Source: Laguncularia racemosa | Taxonomy: Eukaryota > Streptophyta > Magnoliopsida > Myrtales > Combretaceae | Reading direction: 5' to 3' | NCBI GenBank assembly: GCA_037954665.1 | Contig: JBBMOL010000244.1 | Span: 1-64,000 of the forward strand | Length of the DNA stretch: 64,000 nt | Translations under genes and position numbers: made by a program | Notes under the pieces: model-generated | Database searches by the model: none | What the model was told of the DNA's origin: nothing | Seen by the model: the letters and a program-made list of their open reading frames with translations, nothing else | Part shown: positions 10,761 to 21,545 of the stretch, in pieces | Layout of the letters: each line of letters begins with the position of its first letter | How positions within the stretch are numbered: the stretch's first letter is position 1

Positions 10761-11228
10761 ATTAATGAAGAAGAATGTTCCTTTTATTTGGGGAGAAAAA
10801 GCCTAAAAGAGTTTTGAGGAGGTGAAAACAAAACTAACTAGTGCTCCAGTGTTAGTTTTACTTGATTTTGATAGAATTTTTGAATTGGAGTATGATGCCT
10901 CAAGGGTAGGGATTGGTGTTGTGTTAATGCAAGATAAGAAGCCCATTGCTTATTTAAGTGAAAAATTAAGTGGTGTACCTTTAAACTACTCAATATATGA
11001 TAAGGAGTTATAGTCCTTAGTGAGGGCATTGATGACATGGCAACATTATCTTCTTCCTAAGAGTTCATTATTTATACAGATCATGAGTCATTGAAATACT
11101 TCAGAGGTCAACAATATCTATCAAAATGCCAAGCCAAATGGGTGGAGTTTTTAGAGAGTTTTTCATATGTGATTAAGTACAAGAAGGGAAGCACGAATGT
11201 TGTAGCTGACGCCTTGTCACACAGGTAT
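10761..11228 (+). pseudogene. RNase H domain of B
   Basis: Contains LDFDRIFELEYDASRVGIG and PIAYLSEKLSG (near 10,861-10,970), then after a frameshift near 11,050 YTDHESLKYF, and finally KKGSTNVVADALSHR near 11,180. This is the normal Ty3/gypsy RNase H order. The catalytic Asp of the first motif and of TDHESL are present. It would degrade RNA in RNA/DNA hybrids during reverse transcription. Confidence 0.88.
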
Positions 11229-12526
11229 GTACTTATCACCTCTCTACAATCAAAACTGCTTGTGTTTAACTTGATGAAGTAACAGTATTTGCATGATGAG
11301 TTCCTAAAATTAATTATTGAGAGATGTTTTGGAGAAAAGATAATTGATGGGTATTATATGACAGATGGCTTTCTATATAAGGCAAGAAAATTGTGTATAC
11401 CCTATGGGTCTATTAGAGAGTTGTTGGTAAGGGAAGCTCATGTTGGAGGATTATCTGGTCATTTTGGTGAAAAGAGAACTCTAGAGTTGTTGAAGGAGCA
11501 TTTTTACTAGAGGGGTATGATGATGGATGTTCATAAGGTATTGGAAAGGTGTGGTGTCTATAAGAGGGCAAAAGGAAAGAAAGGAGTTCAAGGTGAATAT
11601 ATGCCTTTACCTCTACCTACACAACCCTGAAATGATAGTAGTATAGATTTCATTTTGGGTCTGCCTAGGACACAAAGAGGAAAGGATTCCATTATGGTTA
11701 TTGTTGATTGCTTTAGCAAAATGTCATGTTTTGTGCCTTGCCACAAAACGGATGATGCACTTTTTATCGCTAACCTTTTTGTGTAGGAAATTGTAAAACT
11801 ACATGGTGTTCCACATAGTATAGTGTTTAATAGAGATACTAAGTTTCTTAGCTTTTTCTGGAAGATACTATGGAAAAGACTTGGTACTAAACTCATGTAT
11901 AGTACCTCGTGCCATCCCTAGATGGATGGTTAAACAGAGGCTGTTAATCGTACTCTTGGTGCCTTACTAAGAGCAACAATTGGCAAGAATCTTACTGATT
12001 AGGACTTATGTCTCCCTATTGTTGAGTTCGCTTACAATAGGTCAACTCATAGTTCAACCAATAAGTCTCCCTTTGAAGTCATGTATGGCTATAATCCTAC
12101 TCTTCCATTAGATTTAATAGCTAGTTCAGAAACAAAGGAAAAAAGCTTGAGTGGAGTAGAATGAGCCAAGGAGATTCAAAAACTTCACGAAAGGATGACT
12201 GAACATCTTCAGAAAACTTAGGAACAACAGAAACTTTAGGGTAACAAAAATAGGAAAACCAGAATTTATAATCCAGGTGATCTAGTCTGGATTAATCTCA
12301 GAAAAGATAGGTTTCCTCATAAAAAGTCATAGAAGCTTTCACCTAGAGCAGATGGACCTTTCAAAGTTATAAAGCGCATTAACAACAATGCATATAAGTT
12401 AAAATTGCCAGGAGGATACAACGTCTCTACTACATTTAATGTTGTAGACCTATCACTATATATACCAGATGACATTCATAAAGACCTATCAGATTTTAGG
12501 GCAAATCTTCTATAGGCTCGAGGAGA
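11229..12526 (+). pseudogene. Integrase of B, CRM-type C-terminus
   Basis: After the linker (ERCFGEKIIDGYYMTDGFLY), LVREAHVGGLSGHFG marks the degraded zinc region. The catalytic core shows SIDFILGLPRT, then FNRDTKFLSFFWK, then VEFAYNRSTHSSTNKSPFEV. The C-terminal part (PGDLVWINLRKDRFP, ADGPFKVIKRINNNAYKL, FNVVDLSLY, ARGDDG) is typical of CRM/Reina chromoviruses, and no canonical chromodomain follows. At least ten stops are present, mostly TAG at Gln or Trp positions. A possible coding extension (PITRVRARGLQNL near 12,551) runs into the presumed 3' LTR, as reported for CRM elements. Confidence 0.87.
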
Positions 12527-13200
12527 TGATGGGAATCATACATCTACATGACCTATAACAAGAGTGAGAGCCAGAGGACTACAGAACTTAGCGATGAAGA
12601 TACTTTTTGAACAATTGGAGCCCGAAGACATTCATTTAGTGTCTTCATTTACTTTATATAATTGTTTTGCATTTCATCAAGTACATCTGTCGGTATTACA
12701 GGACGGCGAGCAAACACACTATTACTTGGTTTGTAGGTGATTCATGGACCTAAATAAATCAAGAAGAAACCAGCCATACATTGTTCCATTAACCGTGGGA
12801 GAACCAACCTTATGTAGTTATTTTCTTTTGTTATTTTTTCCATATTTAGAACAAGTATAAATACTTGTAAAAAGGGAACACAAGGGGACTTTAGATCATT
12901 TTGGCAGCTACCTCTTTTCACGTGTAAGGGTTTTCTCTCTTCACAAAACACTCTTATCAATTCTAATCTAGGGTTATGGTGAGTGGGCTTAAATTGTTGT
13001 GCATTACATCATCAATGCCAAGTCATTCCTAATTCCAAATAGTGTATTACATCTGGTAAGGAATTAGGATCCTTTTTTCACTCTTAATTCATGTCAAATT
13101 AGGATTCATATCAATTAGAGTTCATGCCTAATTGATTAATTATTATTCATTTGTATCTTCAATTATCATTATATACTTGAAATTGGACATTGGCATATCA
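12527..13200 (+). repeat. 3' LTR of B
   Basis: The end at CATATCA (13,200) is set by the switch to element E sequence at 13,201. The start TGATGGGAATC follows the same conserved CTCGAGGAGA tract as in A; TGATTCATGG at 12,738 is an alternative. The 5' LTR is outside the window, so the boundary cannot be proved. It holds the CAAGTATAAATACTTG box at 12,852-12,867. Confidence 0.65.
12852..12867 (+). promoter_or_regulatory. TATA-type promoter motif in LTR of B
   Basis: CAAGTATAAATACTTG, identical to the box in A at 5716-5731, although the surrounding LTR sequences are strongly diverged. Confidence 0.6.
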
Positions 13201-13691
13201 GTTTGGGTTACAACTACCCTTCAGCAATTTTTAGAAGGAATTCTTCAATTACCACCTCACCAACTCGTGTCAGCTTGTGTCGAATGTATATACCTTATTA
13301 GTAGCATTCAAGAACCTTTGTACATCATATGGTGTTAAACCAACTCCTTAGCTATTCAACTTCTTTTATGGAGTAAAGAGATTTAGACTATCTTAAAGCT
13401 GGTTCTATCTATCTAACCGCCCAAAGGTGAACCTAATATAGACCATGCTCATTAAGTTGATGGCTTTCAACAGGCATCATTCCAAGATCCTCTATTAGGG
13501 TCTTAACAAGAATAGGAGACCCTTTGATGCCTTGAGCTTCAAGTGAGTGTTTTGGTGAATTGGTATAAGAACACTTGAGGGGTCGGATGATGAAGTTGAT
13601 GACTAAGTGGATGTCAAAGGGGACTAGAGTGGGGTTAAGGATGTTTAAGGTGAAGGTAAAGGCCAGTTCTTAGGATGGGATTGACTTTAAA

Positions 13692-13793
13692 GTAAGCTTA
13701 TTGGCTGCAGCTCGAAGACTTAGCTTCTCTTGTAGAGTTTTTCCTAGTAAGGGGTTCTATTTAGTTTTGCTAACTTTCTTATTTATTCTGTAG
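13692..13793 (+). other. Probable intron 1 of the aORF
   Basis: Donor GTAAGC, a pyrimidine-rich 3' end (TTTCTTATTTATTCTGTAG) and a branch-like GCTAAC just before it. It separates the Transposase_28-like exon from the exon starting near the ATG at 13,796. It is 102 bp, a normal length for plants. Confidence 0.55.
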
Positions 13794-14413
13794 AAATGGC
13801 CCCAATCCAACTAGTATGTCTATCCATTCTCGTTGCTCGCCAGGCTAGCCATCGCTAGAAAGAGATTTAGGGAGGAAAAGAGACCTAACTAGTGGTTCTG
13901 CCTCTAAAAAAGGTAGCTACTAATGGGGGTTGCTATTAGAGGACCAATGCCTTCATACGTTTAAGTGCCTACCTATATAGCTACTGTAAGAAAAGGAAAA
14001 ATGGTGGTTAGGGATTTCGAGTAGTCATAGTGAGTTCTAGTGCGAAGTGACATGCCTGGCCCTAAGCGGACTTAAGCTGATAAATCGATAGCCATCCTTA
14101 GTGATACTGAAACAAGGCCCATTGCCCTGGACCAAATGGTGATGCTATTGAGAAGTAGTGACTAAAACAATGCCATGATAACCTTTAGGGGTGGGAGGAG
14201 CATAGGGGTAGCAATGACCCTCTAAGGACCCTTGACTTAACCTCTTCCCATGTTCCACTACCACTAGTGGCTTAGGTTATAGAGGAAGGGTTAGGTTGAG
14301 CTGACCTCTTTGAGAGGATCCTTAGTCTTTAGGAAAGAAGGGAGGCAGAGAATCTTGTGATGAAGATGTTTGTTGCAGACTTATACAACTTCTTTTCTAC
14401 TTGTCTCACCAAA

Positions 14414-14504
14414 GTGAGTTATCATTGACCCTTCTTCCTTCTCCTTTTTTATTTCTCTCTTTTCTTCTTCTTTGGTTGTTCTCATCATAAGTTGTATTTT
14501 GCAG
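14414..14504 (+). other. Probable intron 2 of the aORF
   Basis: Donor GTGAGT after ...CTCACCAAA, a long CT-rich stretch, and acceptor TTTTGCAG. Splicing joins the frame in phase 0 (...FSTCLTK to IIKATYGVLYTYTKGE). A further donor-like GTAAGT at 14,555 and an acceptor-like GTAG at 14,644 suggest a third intron, but the frame does not close across it. Confidence 0.6.
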
Positions 14505-15359
14505 ATTATTAAGGCTACTTATGGGGTTCTTTACACCTATACTAAAGGTGAACAGTAAGTACTCAAACAAACTAAGGAATGTTCTTCTTATCTCTAGTTC
14601 TTCAACTACCAATATAGGCATCACACCACTCATTTTCAAAGGTAGATTGCAATGGGAGAGGAGTTGAAGGAAACTTGGGAGGAGCTTAGTCCTGTGAAGG
14701 AGGACAATCGTCAAAAGGTAGTTGAAGCCAAGGAGAGAGTTTGGAAGAATATCTTTAAATTAGCAATGATGATGCGAGAGCTTTAGAGGGCATTAGCCTT
14801 ATTAACACCTTATTTGAGGAGGTTTTGAGCTACTGACAATAGGAGACTTATCTCATCATTAAGCTCTACGTGGGAGAAGGTAATTGCATCCCAATATAAG
14901 AGGGATTTAGATCTTGCATAGCAATGCCTAGATAAATGTGGTGCAAAGGAGGTAGCCATGAAGAAGCAAATTAAGAATCTTTAGAAGCAAGTTGCTAATT
15001 AGGATATGTAGACCTAGGAGTTGGAGGAAAAGGAAAGAACTATTAGAGATCGATATTACAAGGAGATTTAGAGCTCTGATGAGTGTGCCAATCACCTAGT
15101 TAAAGTAATGGAGGGAGACCAAAGGATTATGAAGTGTTGAATTTGTGAAAGGGATCCTTCATATGATCTCACATGGCTAGGAGAAAAAATGCACATGCTA
15201 AAAACCCTTTTGGAGGAGTAAGAGGAGATGAAGAGGACGGCTATAGAAGCTAAGGATGAAGCAAATATTGAAGATATACCTTTGTTGCCTAGGGTGATTG
15301 TAGTGGAAGATCCTCTTCATCTTCCTCCTATAGATGCAAAAGAGATTCCTCTTCCACCC

Positions 15360-15577
15360 TGTTGCAAGAGTCACAAGTTAATTAGGTTGATTTAGTGTGA
15401 TTTATTTGTATCTTTAGTGTCCTAGAATAGCTTATGTATAGTTGTCAATTAGAGCTGTCAATTAATTTTTTTTATTCTCTAAGATACTTACCAGATTTAA
15501 TCTCTTATATAGTCCTAAATATATATGTACCAATACAAAACAAGAAATATAAAATTCTTTTATTCCATACACGTTCA
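15360..15577 (+). repeat. 5' LTR of K
   Basis: Begins TGTTGCAAGAGTC and ends ACGTTCA. It matches 19,228-19,414 apart from two small insertions (around 15,449 and 15,483). Short LTRs of about 0.2 kb are usual for copia. Confidence 0.88.
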
Positions 15578-15579
15578 TA

Positions 15580-15590
15580 TGGTATTAAAG
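15580..15590 (+). other. Primer-binding site of K
   Basis: TGGTATTAAAG stands two bases after the LTR, a mutated form of TGGTATCAGAG (initiator tRNA-Met). Confidence 0.7.
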
Positions 15591-15677
15591 TAAAAACTCT
15601 ATTTCCTAAATCCCTAGCCTTCATTGTTATTAGCCCATCTCCTTCCTCTCTATTATTTATTTTTTTTCATCATCATG

Positions 15678-16240
15678 TATGAGATTTTAGGGAAAATTGA
15701 TCAAATCCTAAAATTGATAAAGTTTAACTCGAGTTCATCTAGTGCTCCTAATGCTTCTATGGCTTAAGTAGGTAATAATTTTGAGGCATTATCTTGTCAC
15801 TCACTAAATTATTCTACTCTTTGGATCATAGATTTGGGAGCCTCTAATCATATGATGAGTTTATCTAGCTAATTTCATTCTTACTATCCTTGTTTTGGCC
15901 ATGAAAAAATCTATATAGTAGATGGATCTTATTCTTCTATAGTTAGGAAAGGTTTGGTAAATCTTTCAAAAAATATTTTCTTAAAGAATGTCTTACATGT
16001 TCCTAAACTTACTTCTAGTCTACTATCAATTAGCAAATTATCAAAGGACTCTGACTATCATATTACTTTCCTTGAATCATATTGTGTTTTCTAAGAACTA
16101 AACTCAGAGAAGATGATTAGCAGTGTTAAATTAATCAATGGCCTCTATTATTTTGAAGATCAAGATTCCAAGAATAAAGAAGTTCAAGGTTTAAGTAGTA
16201 TTAGTTCTACTCTAGTTAAGGATAAAATTATGCTTTGGCA
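15678..16240 (+). pseudogene. Residual gag start and protease of K
   Basis: An ATG at 15,678 opens a short Ser-rich stretch (KFNSSSSSAPNAS). It passes into the copia protease with WIIDLGASNHM near 15,822, where the family has D-S-G: the Ser codon became Leu by one C-to-T change, destroying the active site. Further conserved pieces are FLKNVLHVPKLTSSLLSISK near 15,981 and NGLYYFE near 16,138. The normal gag of roughly 250 residues is absent. Stops are mostly TAA at likely Gln codons. Confidence 0.8.
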
Positions 16241-16960
16241 TTATAGACTAGGGCATCCTAGTTTTTCTTTTCTTAAAAAATTATTTCCTAGTTTATTTAA
16301 AGGATTGAGTTGTTCTAAACTATATTGTGAGAATTGCATTTTATCTAAGAGTCATAAGACTGTTTATTGTCATAAAACTTATCAAGCTTCAAAACCATTT
16401 TACTTAATCCATAGTGACATTTGGGGTCCATCAAGAATTAATACACCCTCAAATAAAAAATGGTTTATGATGTTTATCAATGATCATACTTGTTTATGTT
16501 GGGTTTACCTCATGTTGTAAAAATCCGAGGTTGAAAAACTACTTAAAATTTTTTACTCAATGATTGAAAAGCTTTTTGAAACCAAAATTGGGATTCTTCA
16601 CATAGATAATGGAACTGAATACTTTAAAGGAATTCTTGGAAGTTTTTTCAGTAAGAAAGGGATTCATCATCAAACTACTTGTGTCAATACATCTCAACAA
16701 AATGGTGTTGCTAAGCATAAAAATAAACATCTTCTTGAAGTTTCTCAAGCTATTATGTTTTCAATGAATGTTCCTAAATATTTATGTGGAGAAACTATCT
16801 TAACTACATCTTATCTTATTAATAGAATGCTTACTCATGTTCTGAACTATATTACTCCTCACGAATACCTTCAAATCTTCCTATTAAAATATTTGGGTGC
16901 ATAGTGTATGTTTAAATAAATAGTAAAGGGAGATCTAAACTTGATCCAATGGTAGAAAAA
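16241..16960 (+). pseudogene. Integrase of K
   Basis: The pre-integrase motif LWHYRLGHPS and the CENCILSKSHK cysteine pair form the zinc region. The catalytic core shows IHSDIWGPS (first Asp) near 16,410, HIDNGTEY (second Asp) near 16,600, and the TSQQNGVAKHKNKHLLEV block with an Ala/Lys change from the usual Glu-Arg-Lys context near 16,690. A linker and VPKYLCGETILTTSYLINR follow. Stops at 16,518 and 16,902 break it. Confidence 0.87.
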
Positions 16961-17040
16961 AATGTATTTTTATTGGTTATTCTCCAAACAAAAAAGGATA
17001 CAAGTGTTTTAATCTACAAACTAAAAAAACAGTTGTCTTT

Positions 17041-17730
17041 ATGGATGCTACATTTATTGAAAGTAAACCTTTCTTTCCAAAATTTTCTCTTCAGGGAGAG
17101 GTAGGAGAAGAAGGAAATTTTTTGGATATTTCTACTATTCCTTCACCTAAAACCACTAATTTTACTGATTTTGTTACACCAATTACTAGTTATATACCTA
17201 GTTCCACATCTAAAAATGAACTTTTAAATAAAGAGGAAAATAGTAATATTGAGGAAACAAGTGATCCAGAGTCTGTTTTGCCAAACATTTATGAATCCTT
17301 GGCAGGGGAGAAATCCTATCCATAGTTCCCACAAAACATGGTAAAGAGCTCCTAAATTGTTTAAAGAAGAAAGGTCATTAGAAAAACAAGAAGTTCATGG
17401 TTCCTTGAGCACTAGTCTAATCAGCTGCTCTGAGAACAGAACCAAAAACTACTCCCAGTATCCATAACATTCCTCTTATTCATACTCCTTATGTCCCTAA
17501 TGATCCAAATGTTGATTTTATTCCTTATTTAGTGCCTAATACTAAGCTTAGTGATCTGGAGATTCCTATAGCTATTAAAAAAGCAAAATGTGCCTCTCGT
17601 CCATTATCTCGATATCTTTCTTATGCTAAACTCTCAAGAAACATAATGCTTTTATATCTAAGTTATCTAACTTGTTTATCCCAAGAAACATACAAGAAGC
17701 ACTCGATGATCTTGATTATAAACCAATAAT
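17041..17730 (+). pseudogene. Integrase-RT linker of K
   Basis: A Ser/Thr/Pro-rich variable region (DATFIESKPFFP at its start) is the usual spacer between integrase and RT in plant copia elements. It holds one sizeable open stretch (17,041-17,325) and another (17,532-17,729), in different frames. Confidence 0.65.
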
Positions 17731-18640
17731 AATGGAAGAGATTAATTCTTTGAAGAGAAGTGGGACATGAGAAATTGTTGATTTACCTAAAGATAAAAAT
17801 ATTGTTGGGTATAAATGGGTGTTTACAGTGAAGTTTAAGGCAGATAGAAGTATTGAGAGATACAAGGCAAGATTAGTTACTAGAGATTTAACTTAAACAT
17901 ATGGAATTAATTATCAGGAAACCTTCGCCTTTGTTGCAAGAATCAATTCCATTTGGGTATCATTGCCTTTAGTTGCTAATTATGACTAGCCATCACACCA
18001 GTTAGATGTTAAGAATGCATTCCTAAATGGGGATTTAGAAGAAGAGGTGTTTATGAGCCTACCTCTAGGATTTGAGATGATGATGGGATAAGATAAAGTC
18101 TACAGACTTAAAAAAATCCCTATATGGCATCAAACAGTTTCCGACAGCTTGGTTTGAACATTTTGGAAAAGCAATGAAAAGCCTTGGTTATCATCAAAGC
18201 CAGGTTGATCACATAATGTTTTATAAGCTATTGGAGAAAGGTGAGATTTCTATCTTAATCATCTATATGGATGATATAATCTTGGTAGGTGATGATTATA
18301 TAGAATTAGTAGTCTTAAAGAAGAAGTTAGCATAAGATTTTGATATTAAAGATCTAGGATTATTGAAATATTTCCTTAATATGGAGTTCACTAGATCAAG
18401 GAAGGGCATCTTTGTAAACCAAAGGAAATATATCCTTGATCTTTTTGGTGAAATAGGTCTTCTAGGTTGTAAAGTTATAGATACTCCACTTGATGCTAAT
18501 TTGAAACTTAATATAGCAAAAGCTAAAGATGTGATTGATAAGGAAAATTTTCAAAGGCTTGTAGGGAAGTTAATCTATTTATCTTATACCTATTTAGATA
18601 TAGCTTTCGCTGTGAGTATGATTAGCTAATATATGCACTT
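17731..18640 (+). pseudogene. Reverse transcriptase of K
   Basis: Typical copia RT order: LPKDKNIVGYKWVFTVKFKA near 17,784, ERYKARLVTRD, YQETFAFVARI, SHQLDVKNAFLNGDLEEEV near 17,994, the catalytic IYMDDIILVGDD near 18,262, and DLGLLKYFLNMEF near 18,353. Both catalytic Asp codons are intact, but several frameshifts (for example near 18,110-18,250) and stops inactivate it. Confidence 0.87.
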
Positions 18641-19218
18641 ACCCAGATGAGAACATTTTGATGCAACTTATAGAATACTACAATACGTAAAAGGAACTCC
18701 TAGAAAAGGTCTCATGCTTCAAATGAATAACAACCTATAAATAGAAGTTTACACTGATGTAGATTTAGTTGGTTGTATTACTAATAAATGTTCTACTTTA
18801 GGCTATTGCACGTTTATTTGAGGAAATCTTGTTACATGGTGGAGTAAAAAGCAAAATGTTGTGGCTCGAAGTAGCGCTAAGGTTGAGTTCAGGTCTCTTG
18901 CTCATAGGATTAGTGAGGCAATTTGGTTGAAAAGGTTGTTTAAAGATTTGAAGATCTTGGTGTCTCATCCTATGAAAGTATATTGTGATAACAAGGTAGC
19001 CATCTCAATTGCTCACAATCCGATTTTACATGAAAAAACAAAATATATTGAGGTTGACAAGCATTTCATCAAAGAAAAGATTGAAAGTGGGTTAATTTGA
19101 CTTTCCTATGTACCAACTATAGATCAGATAGCAGACATACTCACCAAAGGGCTATATAAAGGACAATTTGAACTTCTAATTAACAAGATAGCTATGGATG
19201 AGATCTTGAAGTTAGCTT
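18641..19218 (+). pseudogene. RNase H of K
   Basis: Contains RSSAKVEFRSLAHRISEAIW near 18,868, VYCDNKVAISIAHNP near 18,979, and HEKTKYIEVDKHFIKEK near 19,029, all conserved copia RNase H blocks with the catalytic Asp and Glu positions. It closes with YVPTIDQIADILTKGL near 19,109, just before the polypurine tract. Confidence 0.88.
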
Positions 19219-19227
19219 GAGGGGGAG
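19219..19227 (+). other. Polypurine tract of K
   Basis: GAGGGGGAG immediately precedes the 3' LTR. Confidence 0.8.
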
Positions 19228-19414
19228 TGTTGCAAGATTCATAGGTTAATTAGGTTGATTTAGTGTAATATATTGGTATCTTTAGTTTCCTAGAATAGCT
19301 TATGTATAGTTGTCAATTAATTTTTTTATTCTTTATTATTCTCTTGTATAGTTATATATATATGTACTAATACAAAACAAGAAATATACAATCTCTTTAT
19401 TCTATACATGTTCA
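19228..19414 (+). repeat. 3' LTR of K
   Basis: TGTTGCAAGATTC to ATGTTCA, matching the 5' LTR. Confidence 0.88.
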
Positions 19415-19580
19415 TACTCCTCTAACTAAGGAGGAAGTACCTCCTCCTTTGCATGCCAAAGAGATTCCACCTCCACTACCTCCTGCAGTTCAGGTAGAGG
19501 AAAAGGCGGTTAAGCTTGCTCAGGAGGAACCTAAATCAACTCTAGCCCTGGTGGACGACTTAGTAGCATACTAGTAGCAT
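19415..19580 (+). pseudogene. 3' end of the aORF of E
   Basis: This continues the tail cut by K: EVPPPLHAKEIPPPLPPAV, then EEKAVKLAQEEPKSTLALV, ending in stop codons near 19,570. The repeated HAKEIPPP / DAKEIPLPP units on both sides of K show that they belong to one protein tail. Confidence 0.65.
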
Positions 19581-20329
19581 AGACTTATGGTTTTTCTATT
19601 TTTCTCTCTTTTATACATTTTGTACTATGGTCAGTATGCTAACCCAAAAGCCATGTATAGAATTACAATGAATGAAAAGTGATTTTGCTTAATATTGTGT
19701 AAGATTGTATTGCCTTAATGCCATTTGTATTCGTTAAATATTATTTGATTTTTATATGTTGAGTTGTTTTGCTTTTGATTGAATCTTTGATGCGTGATTT
19801 GGTGTAAGTTCCTTAAACTAAGGTATAACTGGTTAGAATATCAATGTGAACTAATTAAGTGTTCATGATCCATTGCGATGGTATATCCTAGTTGTTTAGG
19901 TTCGAATTTGCTTGGTTAGAATATGCCCATAAGCTACGCTAGGTACCATTGATTAGTATTTAATTTGATTGGTTATGGATGGGCATTAGCTTCTTAGTTG
20001 GCATGTTGCCATTAAACAAGCTTAAGCATGGCTAGTAAAGGACATCTCTATAATGGCTTTGGAATACAAGTCCCACCATTTTACTGGATGTAGGTGCTTA
20101 TTTGCTAGTATCTAGCAAAGTTCATTGATGCCTTGTTGTGGTGTATAACTTGACTTGTTAATCATGATTCTATGTGATTAAGTGTTAGTGCCTTGTTTGG
20201 ATAGAAGTTTGTAAATACAAGTAGAAAGAACATATGTGAATTGTAATTCCATTAAGTAGTAGGAATGTTTATAATTACCAACAATACTTTAGAACATGTG
20301 CTAAAACATCATTTAAGGATTGCTCAAAA
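19581..20329. other. Spacer of E between aORF and integrase
   Basis: About 750 bp without a convincing coding frame on either strand. It separates the convergent 3' ends of the aORF (plus) and integrase (minus). Nothing else is recognised. Confidence 0.55.
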
Positions 20330-21545
20330 TATGGGCATAAATTATCCATGTTCTATGTTCTAAGGATTGGATGGCCATTCAGCCGCTAAAGCTCATATGC
20401 ATCATGTCTAACCATCCTTCTCACTTGGATAGGGTCTTCTCAGTTTGGTTTTAACTTACCTTGTCCTTCTCTTGATCTCATGGCTTCGAGATTTTGATAA
20501 ACTAGGTCTTTAGGTTGGAAGACCTTATGCTTCACCTTCTTGTTATAGTATTTAGTTGCTTGTTATTACTAGGCTACTACCTTTTAATTGGCTTTGTCTT
20601 AGAGCTCCTTAAGGAGATCAAGGTTAGCTTAGAGTCCGATCTCATTGACTTAAGAATTGAATCTTGAGTGTTAAGGTTTTAGAGCTTAAGCTCGATGGGA
20701 AGGATAGCTTTGATTCTAAAGGTAAGGCTAAAAGGGCTTTCTCTAGTCATTGTTTGTTTGGTCGTTTAGTAGCCCCATAAAATGAGGGGGTCTTTTTTGC
20801 TCACTTCATCTTAGCCTGATCTACTCTTTTTTTTTTTTCTTTTTAGGCTCTATAAGATTACTTTGTTAGTAGCTTTGGCTTAGCCATTCAACTATAGGTA
20901 GGTGACTAAGGTAAAATGGATCTTGATTTTGTATCTTACATAAAACTCTTAGAATTTAACATTGTTAAACTAAATGCCATTATCAATAACAATGGCATTA
21001 GGAATCTTAAATTGACATAGTATAGCATGGGTAACAAAGTCCCTGATGCTATACTCAATAATTTTAGCAACTATTTTAGCTTAGACTGATTTTATAAAGT
21101 AGTCAACCACAACACTGATGTACTGTCACTCTATTGTGGCCTTAAGGAATAGATCAAAGATATCAAATCCTCATTATGCAAAAGGCCATGGACTCCTAAT
21201 TGGCACCGGGTTGCTACATGGTCGTTTATCGACTGGAGCGTACTTCTAGCACTTGTCGCATCACTACATAATTACTTTAGTGTCTCTTTTCATGGTAGGC
21301 CAGTAGTATTCAACTTGAAGCACTTTGACAACAATGGCATGGCCCATTATGTGGTTACTACATACCCTAGTATGGAGCTCACCTAATAAATGCTCAACTT
21401 CTAGGGGTTAGAGGCACTTATATGCCCTTTTGTAAAACTGCCCTTCGAGAAGAGTATACTAGGCTACTTTCTAGCTTAAGGTTTTTACGTTTTTGATGTC
21501 ATCAAGGATGGTTTCATTCATTAGGTAGTCAATGATCTAGTTTAT
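20330..21545 (-). pseudogene. Integrase of E (Tat type)
   Basis: Read on the minus strand through many stops: LLAYHEKRH near 21,290 (zinc/linker region), VVDYFIKSV near 21,110, IPNAIVIDNGI near 21,000 (second catalytic Asp), and in the C-terminal part KVKHKVFQPKDLVYQNLEA near 20,530, GKLKPN*EDPIQV with Trp lost to TAG near 20,460, and LNGHPILRT near 20,370. No chromodomain follows, as expected for Tat. Too decayed to be active. Confidence 0.78.

Larger units (their letters stand above)
6302..13200 (+). mobile_element. B: CRM-like Ty3/gypsy chromovirus, decayed, 5' end outside window
   Basis: B starts abruptly at 6302, in the gag N-terminus, because A inserted there; its 5' LTR must lie left of the window. 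Order: gag 6302-7400, start of protease, solo LTR P2 (7708-9432), rest of protease, RT, RNase H, integrase, then 3' LTR ending at 13,200. It is the autonomous relative of A (gag alignable throughout). It carries many stops, mostly TAG, and several indels, so it is dead. It inserted into the antisense ORF of element E, which resumes at 13,201. Confidence 0.85.
13201..15359 (+). pseudogene. Antisense ORF (aORF) of E with Transposase_28-like domain, 5' part
   Basis: The frame from 13,202 encodes FGLQLPFSNF, LVSNVYTLLVAFKNLC and LFNFFYGVKRF, then WFYLSNRPKV, resembling the conserved N-terminal domain found in plant 'putative gypsy type transposon' proteins (Pfam Transposase_28, PF04195). A second part, from ATG 13,796 on, leads to ERREAENLVMKMFVADLYNF near 14,333. 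After two likely introns a charged, probably coiled-coil region follows (GEELKETWEELSPVKED at 14,654; ELEEKERTIRDRYYKE near 15,018). It ends in a Pro/Glu-rich tail (PLHLPPIDAKEIPLPP) cut by K; the last 166 bases lie at 19,415-19,580. B removed the start. Stops are mostly TAG where Gln fits. The protein's function is unknown in the family. Confidence 0.68.
15360..19414 (+). mobile_element. K: Ty1/copia element without a gag core
   Basis: Two short LTRs (15,360-15,577 and 19,228-19,414) flank protease, integrase, RT and RNase H in the copia order. The gag capsid and zinc-knuckle regions are missing: protease appears only about 240 bases after the LTR. Flanking pentamers CACCC (15,355-15,359) and TACTC (19,415-19,419) differ by two C-to-T changes and may be a decayed target duplication. 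The host sequence on both sides is the aORF of E. Stops (many TAA) and frameshifts make it inactive. Confidence 0.87.
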
